Origin: Panulirus ornatus
Taxonomy: Eukaryota > Arthropoda > Malacostraca > Decapoda > Palinuridae
Assembly: GCF_036320965.1 (NCBI RefSeq)
Contig: NC_092240.1
Coordinates: forward strand, 56,732,552 to 56,796,551
DNA length: 64,000 nucleotides
Reading direction: 5' to 3'
The notes under the pieces were generated by a model, which was not told where the DNA came from, did no database searches, and was given only the letters and a program-made list of their open reading frames with translations. A program made the translations under genes and the position numbers. Position 1 is the stretch's first letter. The number at the start of each line of letters is the position of its first letter. This document shows positions 22,966-33,215 of this stretch, piece by piece.

Positions 22966-23156
22966 TTAGACACCCCAATCTGAGCCTTCAAGGAGGATGA
23001 GCACTCCCCGCGTGACTCTTTCTTCTGTTTCCCCTTTTACAAAGTTAAAATACAAGGAGGGGAGGGTTTCTAGCCCCCCGCTCTCGTCCCCTTTAGTCGC
23101 CTTCTACGACACGTGAGGAATGCGTGGGAAGTATTCTTTCTCCACTATCCCCAGGG
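21366..23156 (-). mobile_element. LINE A copy A16, 3'-truncated, with complete 5' UTR
   Basis: Minus-strand: RT fingers at the left edge (broken off after IPGKLY), EN, and a full 5' UTR (22980-23156) that begins CCCTGGGGATAG. The 3' half is missing and the edge abuts intron sequence, so a deletion probably removed it. It gives the best view of the LINE A 5' UTR, about 180 bp. Confidence 0.88.
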
Positions 23157-23200
23157 TTCTTAACGCTACCTCGCTATCGCAGGAAATGGCGAATAGTATG

Positions 23201-23209
<9 letters not shown>
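23157..23209 (+). mobile_element. Family S tail fragment S2
   Basis: TTCTTAACGCTACCTCGCTA, GGAAATGGCGAATAGTATG and an A-run: only the last 50 bp of S, plus strand. It is placed directly against the 5' terminus of minus-strand A16, with (TA)n following to 23250. Confidence 0.8.
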
Positions 23210-23250
<41 letters not shown>

Positions 23251-23252
<2 letters not shown>

Positions 23253-23353
23253 CCTGGGGATAGGGGAGAAAGAATACTTCCCACGTAGTCCCTGCGTGTC
23301 GTAGAAGGCGACTAAAAGGGAAGGGAGCGGGGGGCTGGAAATCCTCCCCTCTC

Positions 23354-23385
<32 letters not shown>

Positions 23386-23497
23386 CCCAAAAGAAGGAAC
23401 AGAGAAGAGGGCCAGGTGAGGATATTCCCTCAAAGGCCCAGTCCTCTGTTCTTAACGCTACCTCGCTATCGCGGGAAATGGCGAATAGTATGAAAAA

Positions 23498-23515
<18 letters not shown>
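23251..23515 (+). mobile_element. Family S copy S3, complete
   Basis: Runs from CCCTGGGGATAGGGGAGAAA through ACTTCCCACG, TCGTAGAAGGCGACTAA and GGGGGGCTGG, a T-run of about 29, the CTCAAAGGCCCAG middle, and the tail AACGCTACCTCGC, GGAAATGGCGAATAG, A23. (TA)n lies on both sides. A good reference copy, about 240 bp without homopolymers. Confidence 0.88.
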
Positions 23516-23548
<33 letters not shown>

Positions 23549-23550
<2 letters not shown>

Positions 23551-23787
23551 TTCTTTTTCTTTCAAACTATTCTCCATTTCCCGCATTAGCGAGGTAGCGT
23601 TAAGAACAGAGGACTGGGCCTTTGAGGGAATATTCTCACGTGGCCCCCTTCTCTGTTCCATCTTTTGGAGAATTAAAAAAAAAATGAGAGGGGAGGATTT
23701 CCAGTCCCCCGCTCCCTTCCCTTTTAGTTGCCTTCTATGACACACAGGGAATACGTGGGAAGCATTCTTTCTCCCCTATCCCCAGGG

Positions 23788-23789
<2 letters not shown>
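23549..23789 (-). mobile_element. Family S copy S4, complete, minus strand
   Basis: Mirror of S3 separated from it by (TA)n 23516-23548, so S3 and S4 form a tail-to-tail inverted pair. The head ends CTATCCCCAGGGACAATA, part of which is duplicated beyond the next insertion. Confidence 0.88.

Positions 23790-23854
<65 letters not shown>
23790..23854. repeat. (TA)n
   Basis: About 32 TA units between S4 and a minus-strand LINE A 3' UTR. Confidence 0.95.
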
Positions 23855-23858
<4 letters not shown>

Positions 23859-24334
23859 TTATTTATTTTGCTTTGTCGCTGTCTCCCGCGTTTGTGAGGT
23901 AGCGCAAGGAAACAGACGAAAGAAATGGCACAACCCACCCCCATACACAATGTACACACACACACGCCCACACACGCAAATATACATACCTATACATCTC
24001 AATGTACACATATATATACACACACAGACACATACATATATACCCGTGCACACAATTCACACTGCCTGCCCCTATTCATTCCCATCGCCACCTCGCCACA
24101 CATGGAATACCATCCCCCTCCCCCCTCATGTGTGCGAGGTAGCACTAGGAAAAGACAACAAAGGCCCCATTCGTTCACATTCAGTCTCCAGCTGTCATGC
24201 AATAATGCCAGAAACCACAGCTCCCTTTCCACATCCAGGCCCCACACAACTTTCCATGGTTTACCCCAGACGCTTCACATGCCCTGATTCAATCCACTGA
24301 CAGCACGTCAACCCCGGTATACCACATCGATCCA
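23855..24334 (-). mobile_element. LINE A 3' UTR-only insertion, long type with TGA, flanked by a target duplication
   Basis: Minus-strand long 3' UTR from the tail (TTTTGCTTTGTCGCTGTC) to the last codons (GTCAACCCCGGTATACC, which shows TGA). CCAGGGACAATA followed by (TA)n is present at 23782 and again at 24332, so the insertion duplicated its target. It is severely 5'-truncated. Confidence 0.88.
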
Positions 24335-24340
24335 GGGACA

Positions 24341-24343
24341 ATA

Positions 24344-24377
<34 letters not shown>

Positions 24378-24379
24378 TT
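24341..24379. repeat. (TA)n plus T19
   Basis: TA tract followed by the reversed A-rich tail of minus-strand copy A17. Confidence 0.9.
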
Positions 24380-26288
24380 ATACTTTGTCGCTGTCTCCCG
24401 CGTTTGCGAGGTAGCGCAAGGAAACAGACGAAAGAAATGGCCCAACCCCCCCCCCATACACATGTACATACACACGTCCACACACGCAAATATACATACC
24501 TACACAGCTTTCCATGGTTTACCCCAGACGCTTCACATGCCTTGCTTCAATCTACTGACAGCACGTCAACCCCTGTATACCACATGACTCCAATTCACTC
24601 TATTTCTTGCCCTCCTTTCACCCTCCTGCATGTTCAGGCCCCGATCACACAAAATCTTTTTCACTCCATCTTTCCACCTCCAATTTGGTCTCCCTCTTCT
24701 CCTCGTTCCCTCCACCTCCGACACATATATCCTCTTGGTCAATCTCTCCTCACTCATTCTCTCCATGTGCCCAAACCATTTCAAAACACCCTCTTCTGCT
24801 CTCTCGACCACGCTCTTTTTATTTCCACACATCTCTCTTACCCTTACGTTACTTACTCGATCAAACCACCTCACACCACACATTGTCCTCAAACATCTCA
24901 TTTCCAGCACATCCATCCTCCTGCGCACATCTCTATCCATAGCCCACGCCTCGCAACCATACAGCATTGTTGGAACCACTATTCCCTCAAACATACCCAT
25001 TTTTGCTTTCCGAGATAATGTTCTCGACTTCCACACATTTTTCAAGGCTCCCAAAATTTTCGCCCCCTCCCCCACCCTATGATCCACTTCCGCTTCCATG
25101 GTTCCATCCGCTGACAGATCCACTCCCAGATATCTAAAACACTTCACTTCCTCCAGTTTTTCTCCATTCAAACTCACCTCCCAATTGACTTGACCCTCAC
25201 CCCTACTGTACCTAATAACCTTGCTCTTATTCACATTTACTCTCAACTTTCTTCTTCCACACACTTTACCAAACTCAGTCACCAGCTTCTGCAGTTTCTC
25301 ACATGAATCAGCCACCAGCGCTGTATCATCAGCGAACAACAATTGACTCACTTCCCAAGCTCTCTCATCCCCAACAGACTTCATACTTGCCCCTCTTTCC
25401 AGGACTCTTGCATTTACCTCCCTTACAACCCCATCCATAAACAAATTAAACAACCATGGAGACATCACACACCCCTGCCGCAAACCTACATTCACTGAGA
25501 ACCAATCACTTTCCTCTCTTCCTACACGTACACATGCCTTACATCCTCGATAAAAACTTTTCACTGCTTCTAACAACTTGCCTCCCACACCATATATTCT
25601 TAATACCTTCCACAGAGCATCTCTATCAACTCTATCATATGCCTTCTCCAGATCCATAAATGCTACATACAAATCCATTTGCTTTTCTAAGTATTTCTCA
25701 CATACATTCTTCAAAGCAAACACCTGATCCACACATCCTCTACCACTTCTGAAACCGCACTGCTCTTCCCCAATCTGATGCTCTGTACATGCCTTCACCC
25801 TCTCAATCAATACCCTCCCATATAATTTACCAGGAATACTCAACAAACTTATACCTCTGTAATTTGAGCACTCACTCTTTTCCCCTTTGCCTTTGTACAA
25901 TGGCACTATGCACGCATTCCGCCAATCCTCAGGCACCTCACCATGAGTCATACATACATTAAATAACCTTACCAACCAGTCAACAATACAGTCACCCCCT
26001 TTCTTAATAAATTCCACTGCAATACCATCCAAACCTGCTGCCTTGCCGGCTTTCATCTTCCGCAAAGCTTTTACTACCTCTTCTCTGTTTACCAAATCAT
26101 TTTCCCTAACCCTCTCACTTTGCACACCACCTCGACCAAAACACCCTATATCTGCCACTCTGTCATCAGACACATTCAACAAACCTTCAAAATACTCATT
26201 CCATCTCCTTCTCACATCACCGCTACTTGTTATCACCTCCCCATTTACGCCCTTCACTGAAGTTCCCATTTGCTCCCTTGTCTTACGC

Positions 26289-26291
<3 letters not shown>
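24380..26291 (-). mobile_element. LINE A copy A17, 5'-truncated upstream of RT, short-3'UTR (young)
   Basis: The 3' end with T-run is at 24361-24379, the short 3' UTR spans 24380-24565, and the 5' truncation point at 26291 abuts (TA)n 26292-26355. Member of the derived subfamily. Confidence 0.93.
24566..26290 (-). CDS. Reverse transcriptase with C-terminal domain, longest open LINE A frame (574 aa)
   Basis: Catalyses target-primed reverse transcription of the element RNA. Residues 80-95 AGKAAGLDGIAVEF and 126-160 (IVPLYKGKG, NYRGISLLSIPGKLYGRV) form the fingers. CGFRSGRGCVDQ is at 178-189 and motif A AFMDLEKAYDRVD at 210-222. Motif B GLRQGCVMSPWLFN is at 269-282, motif C FADD at 319-322, and YLGVDL at 387-392. 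The C-terminal domain (about 435-574) holds YGCEAWAMD, an LEMRCLRT segment, WFGHMERM and RRRGRPNWRWKD. This layout is RTE-like. The endonuclease is absent because the copy is truncated, so the first Met is internal. No stop or frameshift occurs, so insertion looks recent. VNWSHVV replaces the usual VNWSDVV, a mark shared with A26. Confidence 0.88.

Positions 26292-26355
<64 letters not shown>
26292..26355. repeat. (TA)n between A17 and S5
   Basis: About 30 TA units. Confidence 0.95.
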
Positions 26356-26710
<355 letters not shown>

Positions 26711-28190
26711 ATACTTTGTCGGTCTCCCGCGTTTGCGAGGTAGCGCAAGGAAACAGACGAAAGAAATGGCCCAACCCCCCCCATACACATGTATATACAT
26801 ACATCCACACACGCAAATATACATACCTACACAGCTTTCCATGGTTTACCCCAGACGCTTCACATGCCTTGATTCAATCCACTGACAGCACGTCAACCCC
26901 GGTATACCACATCGCTCCAATTCACTCTATTCCTTGCCCTCCTTTCACCCTCCTGCATGTTCAGGCCCCGATCACACAAAATCTTTTTCACTCCATCTTT
27001 CCACCTCCAATTTGGTCTCCCTCTTCTCCTCGTTCCCTCCACCTCCGACACATATATCCTCTTGGTCAATCTTTCCTCACTCATTCTCTCCATGTGCCCA
27101 AACCACTTCAAAACACCCTCTTCTGCTCTCTCAACCACGCTCTTTTTATTTCCACACATCTCTCTTACCCTTACGTTACTCACTCGATCAAACCACCTTA
27201 CACCACACATTGTCCTCAAACATCTCATTTCCAGCACATCCATCCTCCTGCGCACAACTCTATCCATAGCCCACGCCTCGCAACCATACAACATTGTTGG
27301 AACCACTATTCCTTCAAACATACCCATTTTTGCTTTCCGAGATAATGTTCTCGACTTCCACACATTCTTCAAGGCCCCCAGAATTTTCGCCCCCTCCCCC
27401 ACCCTATGATCCACTTCCGCTTCCATGGTTCCATCCGCTGCCAGATCCACTCCCAGATATCTAAAACACTTCACTTCCTCAAGTTTTTCTCCATTCAAAC
27501 TCACCTCCCAATTGACTTGACCCTCAACCCTACTGTACCTAATAACCTTGCTCTTATTCACATTTACTCTTAACTTTCTTCTTCCACACACTTTACCAAA
27601 CTCAGTCACCAGCTTCTGCAGTTTCTCACATGAATCAGCCACCAGCGCTGTATCATCAGCGAACAACAACTGACTCACTTCCCAAGCTCTCTCATCCCCA
27701 ACAGACTTCATACTTGCCCCTCTTTCCAAAACTCTTGCATTTACCTCCCTAACAACCCCATCCATAAACAAATTAAACAACCATGGAGACATCACACACT
27801 CCTGCCGCAAGCCTACATTCACTGAGAACCAATCACTTTCCTCTCTTCCTACACGTACACATGCCTTACATCCTCGATAAAAACTTTTCACTGCTTCTAA
27901 CAACTTTCCTCCCACACCATATATTCTTAATACCTTCCACAGAGCATCTCTATCAACTCTATCATATGCCTTCTCCAGATCCATAAATGCTACATACAAA
28001 TCCATTTGCTTTTCTAAGTATTTCTCACATACATTCTTCAAAGCAAACACCTGATCCACACATCCTCTACCACTTCTGAAACCAAACTGCTCTTCCCCAA
28101 TCTGATGCTCTGTACATGCCTTCACCCTCTCAATCAATACCCTCCCATATAATTTACCAGGAATACTCAACAAACTTATACCTCTGTTGA
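26711..28190 (-). mobile_element. LINE A copy A18, 5'-truncated in the RT fingers, short-3'UTR (young)
   Basis: Short 3' UTR at 26711-26892; the 5' edge reads GAGGTATAAG then CTCAACA and (TA)n. Followed by S6 in the same orientation. Confidence 0.92.
26893..28190 (-). CDS. RT plus C-terminal domain of LINE A copy A18 (open)
   Basis: About 430 codons of real element sequence from NRGISLLSIPGKLYGRV to SDVVYRG-stop, without a break. Motif A (MDLEKAYDRVD) and FADD are intact. Motif B reads LRQECVMSPW, with Gly replaced by Glu in the RQG signature, which should damage activity. The endonuclease and the first RT block are lacking. Confidence 0.85.
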
Positions 28191-28210
28191 GTATATATAT
28201 ATATATATAT

Positions 28211-28427
28211 CTTTCATTCAAACTATTCGCCATTTCCCGCATTAGCGAGGTAGCGTTAAGAACAGATGACTGGGCCTTTGAGGGACTACCCTCACCTGGC
28301 CCAATTCTTTGTTCCTTCTTTTGGAAAATTAAAAAAAAAAAAAAAAATGAGAGGGGAGGATTTCCAGCCCCCCGCTCCCTCCCCTTTTAGTCGCCTTCTA
28401 CGACACGCAGGGAATACGTGGGAAGTA
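28211..28427 (-). mobile_element. Family S copy S6, minus strand
   Basis: Tail at the left (CGCCATTTCCCGCATTAGCG), A16-type run in the middle, head at the right ending ACGTGGGAAGT. It has lost the last 30 bp of the head, where it meets unique intron DNA (AAAATCCCTG). Confidence 0.85.
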
Positions 28428-29903
28428 AAATCCCTGTGTTTCATATAGGCTGTGTTTCCAAGCACATCTACCTTTACTAAAAGTAAGCAGCAACTGTAAA
28501 AAATTTCAAAGGGATGAATTAGTTTACTATTCTTACAAACTTGTCTTTAGGGGAGAATGTGGCATGAAGTTATACTGTGTATATATACCATGAAAATTAC
28601 TAAAATCAAAAATTCCTTATGTAAAATGTAAGAATCTCTTCCTGCTCTTAATTCTATAACTGTAAATTATTTACCAGAATTTCAGAACTATATAAGATAT
28701 CAAATGAAGCATGGCATAAATATTAGAAATATACATCCTTTAAAAATGTGATACTGATTGACTTGGTCCTCACTAATAACAATGTTGATGCTATGTCCTC
28801 ATCATACTGCAATTTTCCCATTTCAGATCTACACCTCTAGTTTATGGCAATGAAATACAGAAAAACCTGACCTTTGTGGATATGTAACTACTATTATACA
28901 CTGTTATGTGCATATTTCAGCACATTTTACATTTGTGTAAAAATGTAAGTTTGTATAAATGCTACCTATTAATCACAGTTAATAATTTCTACACAGTTTT
29001 CAAAGTCAGTTAAATATAAAAATATATTAAGAAACTTTCTTATTCACAAGAGAAAACTACCCATACTTATAACGAGATAAAGCTTGCATTGGAAGTTTTG
29101 ACGACAATTATGAGTTGAAAACACAATCCAATAATAAACCTTGTTCATTCTTTTTTCTAAGTAAATAAAGACATCTGACACTCAAGTATTAATGTAATAT
29201 TAGAATTTCAATGCTTACTTTTACAATGAGGATATCATCAGAACAACACATAAACACTTATTCACTGTTAGAATGTGCTGAAGAACCGTCTCAATGTGCG
29301 GTGTTTAACTTTCACAACAATAAGCACTAATTTCCACCATCAAATTGTTAGAGCTACAACTTTTCAAGGTATTTCTGTATGCAATCTCTTATAACAATAT
29401 TTTCTCACAACTGACAAAAATGTAAGATCTTTTCATGATTATTTTATTCAAGTTCTCTTGCCAATTTTAGTTACTATATTTTCATCATCAGGGCAATTTA
29501 ATTGTCCAGAGTAATTTGGTGAACTAAGTCTTAATATTGTTCCATTGGTTATGCCCAACCTTACAAGTTTTTGTCTTGTAATTAGATTCTGGTTTAGGCA
29601 CCTAAATCTGGCATGCACACTTCACACTAGAAAAGCTGAGAATTCTTTCTAATAGTACCTGACACAAGAGGTTGTGATTGCTGATGGAAATCTTATCACT
29701 TTCCTTTATAATATAAAGGAATTCAGGCACTATCCTCAGATTAAAATCACTGGTATTGGTGAACACTAGTTCTTAACGTTCTCACTGGTTTAAGCAACCA
29801 GAAAAAATCTGCAGGAGATTTTACTAAAGTTATTTAGGGATCAAAATGAAAGCTTCTTCCCATTCCACTTAACATTTTGCACTTAAAAACTGCAACTAAG
29901 CAA
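28428..29903 (-). other. Unique AT-rich DNA: probable 3' UTR and flank of the USP1-like block, COMMD5 intron
   Basis: No repeat family, ORF or RNA gene recognised. Holds the AATAAA at 29443. Confidence 0.5.
29443..29448 (-). promoter_or_regulatory. Possible poly(A) signal AATAAA for the USP1-like block
   Basis: AATAAA on the minus strand about 455 nt past the USP-like stop. It would define a plausible 3' UTR, and no poly(A) tract of a processed retrocopy is seen here. Confidence 0.35.
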
Positions 29904-30286
29904 TCACAGGCGAGAGTAAAAGAGAAGGTAAGGGGTTATGATAGTAGTTCGCATCATATCACTAACTTCAGAGGAGCTTACCAATTTAATTTTGTCATCG
30001 TCACACTCCATCCACATACTTTCCTCATCCACCTTACTGCTTTCTTCTACATCTATGTGACCATTTAAGACTGATTGGGGACGGATGTGGTCCAACTGTA
30101 GTCCACAACATTTCATCCACTGACAGTCTACTTTGCCACTGTTGGCTGGTTGTAGCTGTGACTGATGTTGTAGTTGCTGTTCTGGGCATTTTGATGAATG
30201 CAGGGCACTCAAGCGAACAAATGACAAATAGTGTCCAGATGATAAAGTAGCTCCAAGGTGACAAACAACAGCTGTGAGATGGTAAG

Positions 30287-30288
<2 letters not shown>
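29904..30288 (-). CDS. USP1: C-terminal coding block of a USP1-like ubiquitin-specific protease, 5' end cut off
   Basis: An open minus-strand frame of about 128 codons ends in TGA (29904-29906). It carries the histidine-box half of a USP fold: YHLTAVVCHLG, then SSGHYLSFVR with the catalytic His, a less conserved insert, WMECDDDKIKLVSSSEV, and a terminal TPYLLFYSRL. WxxxDDxxI and YLLFY are the last two conserved strands of USP catalytic domains, and ending right after YLLFYxxL is typical of USP1. USP1 removes ubiquitin from PCNA and FANCD2. The upstream part (Cys box) is absent. The frame runs straight into (TA)n at 30289, followed by LINE copy A19. A pyrimidine-rich CAG at 30272-30274 could be a splice acceptor (exon 29904-30271), but YxLxxVV upstream of it also fits the family. 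The block lies within the last intron of the COMMD5-like gene, same strand. It could be a stranded gene fragment, a retrocopy, or a terminal exon of a displaced gene. Confidence 0.72.

Positions 30289-30340
<52 letters not shown>
30289..30340. repeat. (TA)n abutting the USP1-like block
   Basis: About 26 TA units directly joined to the coding block on the left and to the inverted 5' part of A19 on the right. Confidence 0.95.
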
Positions 30341-30343
<3 letters not shown>

Positions 30344-30748
30344 AATTATTCCCTCAACTGCCACATTACTCACCTTTGCATTCAAATCACCCATCACTAT
30401 AACCTGGTCTCGTGCATCAAAACCACTAACACACTCATTCAGCTGCTCCCAAAACACTTGCCTCTCTTGATCTTTGTTCTCATGCCCAGGTGCATATGCA
30501 CCAATAATCACCCACCTCTCTCCATCAACTTTCAGTTTTACCCATATTAATCGAGAATTTACTTTCTTACACTCTATCACATACTCCCACAACTCCTGTT
30601 TCAGGAGTACTGCTACTCCTTCCCTTGCTCTTGTCCTCTCACTAACCCCTGACTTTACTCCCCAGACATTCCCAAACCACTCTTCCCCTTTACCCTTGAG
30701 CTTCGTTTCACTCAGAGCCAAAACATCCAGGTTCCTTTCCTCATACAT
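30341..30748 (-). pseudogene. Inverted N-terminal endonuclease segment of A19
   Basis: Encodes LDVLALSETKLKGKGEEW, REGVAVLLKQELW, VIIGAYAPG and VMGDLNAKVSN, open throughout. It is separated from its downstream part only by orientation. Confidence 0.85.
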
Positions 30749-30760
30749 GGTATACATGGG

Positions 30761-33215
30761 GTGTTCAGTGTTGTAAATGGAAATGGTGAAGAGCTTGTAG
30801 ATTTATGTGCTGAAAAAGGACTGATGATTGGGAATACCTGGTTTAAAAAGCGAGATATACATAAGTATACTTATGTAAGTAGGAGAGATGGCCAGAGAGC
30901 GTTATTGGATTACGTGTTAATTGACAGGCGTGCGAAAGAGAGACTTTTGGATGTTAATGTGCTGAGAGGTGCAACTGGAGGGATGTCTGATCATTATCTT
31001 GTGGAGGCTAAGGTGAAGATTTGTATGGGTTTTCAGAAAAGAAGAGTGAATGGTGGGGTGAAGAGGGTGGTGAGAGTAAGTGAGCTTGAGGAGACCTGTG
31101 TGAGGAAGTACCAGGAGAGACTGAGTACAGAATGGAAAAAGGTGAGAACAATGGAAGCAAGGGGAGGGGGGGAGGAATGGGATGTATTTAGGGAATCAGT
31201 GATGGATTGCGCAAAAGATGCTTGTGGCATGAGAAGAGTGGGAGGTGGGTTGATTAGAAAGGGTAGTGAGTGGTGGGATGAAGAAGTAAGAGTATTAGTG
31301 AAAGAGAAGAGAGAGGCATTTGGACGATTTTTGCAGGGAAAAAATGCAATTCAGTGGGAGATGTATAAAAGAAAGAGACAGGAGGTCAAGAGAAAGGTGC
31401 AAGTGAAAAAAAGGGCAAATGAGAGTTGAGGTGAGAGAGTTTCATTAAATTTTAGGGAGAATAAAAAGATGTTCTGGAAGGAGGTAAATAAAGTGAGTAA
31501 GACAAGGGAGCAAATGGGAACTTCAGTGAAGGGCGCAAATGGGGAGGTGATAACAAGTAGTGGTGATGTGAGAAGGAGATGGAGTGAGTATTTTGAAGGT
31601 CTGTTGAATGTGTTTGATGATAGAGTGGCAGATATAGGGTGTTTTGGTCGAGGTGGTGTGCAAAGTGAGAGGGTTAGGGAAAATGATTTGGTAAACAGAG
31701 AAGAGGTAGTGAAAGCTTTGCGGAAGATGAAAGCCGGCAAGGCAGCAGGTTTGGATGGTATTGCAGTGGAATTTATTAAAAAAGGGGGTGACTGTATTGT
31801 TGACTGGTTGGTAAGGTTATTTAATGTATGTATGACTCATGGTGAGGTGCCTGAGGATTGGCGGAATGCGTGCATAGTGCCATTGTACAAAGGCAAAGGG
31901 GATAAGAGTGAGTGCTCAAATTACAGAGGTATAAGTTTGTTGAGTATTCCTGGTAAATTATATGGGAGGGTATTGATTGAGAGGGTGAAGGCATGTACAG
32001 AGCATCAGATTGGGGAAGAGCAGTGTGGTTTCAGAAGTGGTAGAGGATGTGTGGATCAGGTGTTTGCTTTGAAGAATGTATGTGAGAAATACTTAGAAAA
32101 GCAAATGGATTTGTATGTAGCATTTATGGATCTGGAGAAGGCATATGATAGAGTTGATAGAGATGCTCTGTGGAAGGTATTAAGAATATATGGTGTGGGA
32201 GGAAAGTTGTTAGAAGCAGTGAAAAGTTTTTTATCGAGGATGTAAGGCATGTGTACGTGTAGGAAGAGAGGAAAGTGATTGGTTCTCAGTGAATGTAGGT
32301 TTGCGGCAGGGGTGTGTGATGTCTCCATGGTTGTTTAATTTGTTTATGGATGGGGTTGTTAGGGAGGTAAATGCAAGAGTTTTGGAAAGAGGGGCAAGTA
32401 TGAAGTCTGTTGTGGATGACAGAGCTTGGGAAGTGAGTCAGTTGTTGTTCGCTGATGATACAGCGCTGGTGGCTGATTCATGTGGGAAACTGCAGAAGCT
32501 GGTGACTGAGTTTGGTAAAGTGTGTGGAAGAAAGTTAAGAGTAAATGTGAATATGAGCAAGGTTATTAGGTACAGTAGGGTTGAGGGTCAAGTCAATTGG
32601 GAGGTGAGTTTGAATGGAGAAAAACTGGAGGAAGTGAAGTGTTTTAGATATCTGGGAGTGGATCTGGCAGCGGATGGAACCATGGAAGCAGAAGTGGATC
32701 ATAGGGTGGGGGAGGGGGCGAAAATTCTGGGGGCCTTGAAGAATGTGTGGAAGTCGAGAACATTATCTCGGAAAGCAAAAATGGGTATGTTTGAAGGAAT
32801 AGTGGTTCCAACAATGTTGTATGGTTGCGAGGCGTGGGCTATGGATAGAGTTGTGCGCAGGAGGATGGATGTGCTGGAAATGAGATGTTTGAGGACAATG
32901 TGTGGTGTGAGGTGGTTTGATCGAGTGAGTAACGTAAGGGTAAGAGAGATGTGTGGAAGTAAAAAGAGCGTGGTTGAGAGAGCAGAAGAGGGTGTTTTGA
33001 AGTGGTTTGGGCACATGGAGAGGATGAGTGAGGAAAGATTGACCAAGAGGATATATGTGTCGGAGGTGGAGGGAGCAAGGAGAAGAGGGAGACCAAATTG
33101 GAGGTGGAAAGATGGAGTGAAAAAGATTTTGTGTGATCGGGGCCTGAACATGCAGGAGGGTGAAAGGAGGGCAAGGAATAGAGTGAATTGGAGCGATGTG
33201 GTATACCGGGGTTGA
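30761..33215 (+). pseudogene. Rest of EN, linker, RT and C-terminal domain of A19
   Basis: 30761-31429 ends EN (RDGQRALLDYVLIDRR, GGMSDHYLVEAKV) and the linker, stopping at TGA (from TGG in NESWG). 31469-32245 holds the RT fingers and motif A, then an extra T in GTTTTTTATCG shifts the frame. 32289-33215 holds motif B, FADD and the complete C-terminal domain to YRG-stop. Only three lesions apart from the inversion, so a young copy. Confidence 0.88.

Noticed and set aside
23157..23209. tRNA- or 5S-derived SINE promoter in family S
   Set aside because: No A box or B box spacing found in the head. The similarity is to the LINE A 5' UTR instead.
29970..29985. Splice donor GTAAGC after DDDKIKL in the USP-like block
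   Set aside because: Reading on gives VSSSEV...TPYLLFYSRL-stop, which is the expected USP ending, so this is coding sequence and not an intron start.
30272..30288. CAG at 30272-30274 as a certain splice acceptor for the USP-like exon
   Set aside because: It has a pyrimidine-rich lead, but the residues upstream (YHLTA) also fit the USP consensus YxLxxVV, so I report both options and do not fix the exon edge.
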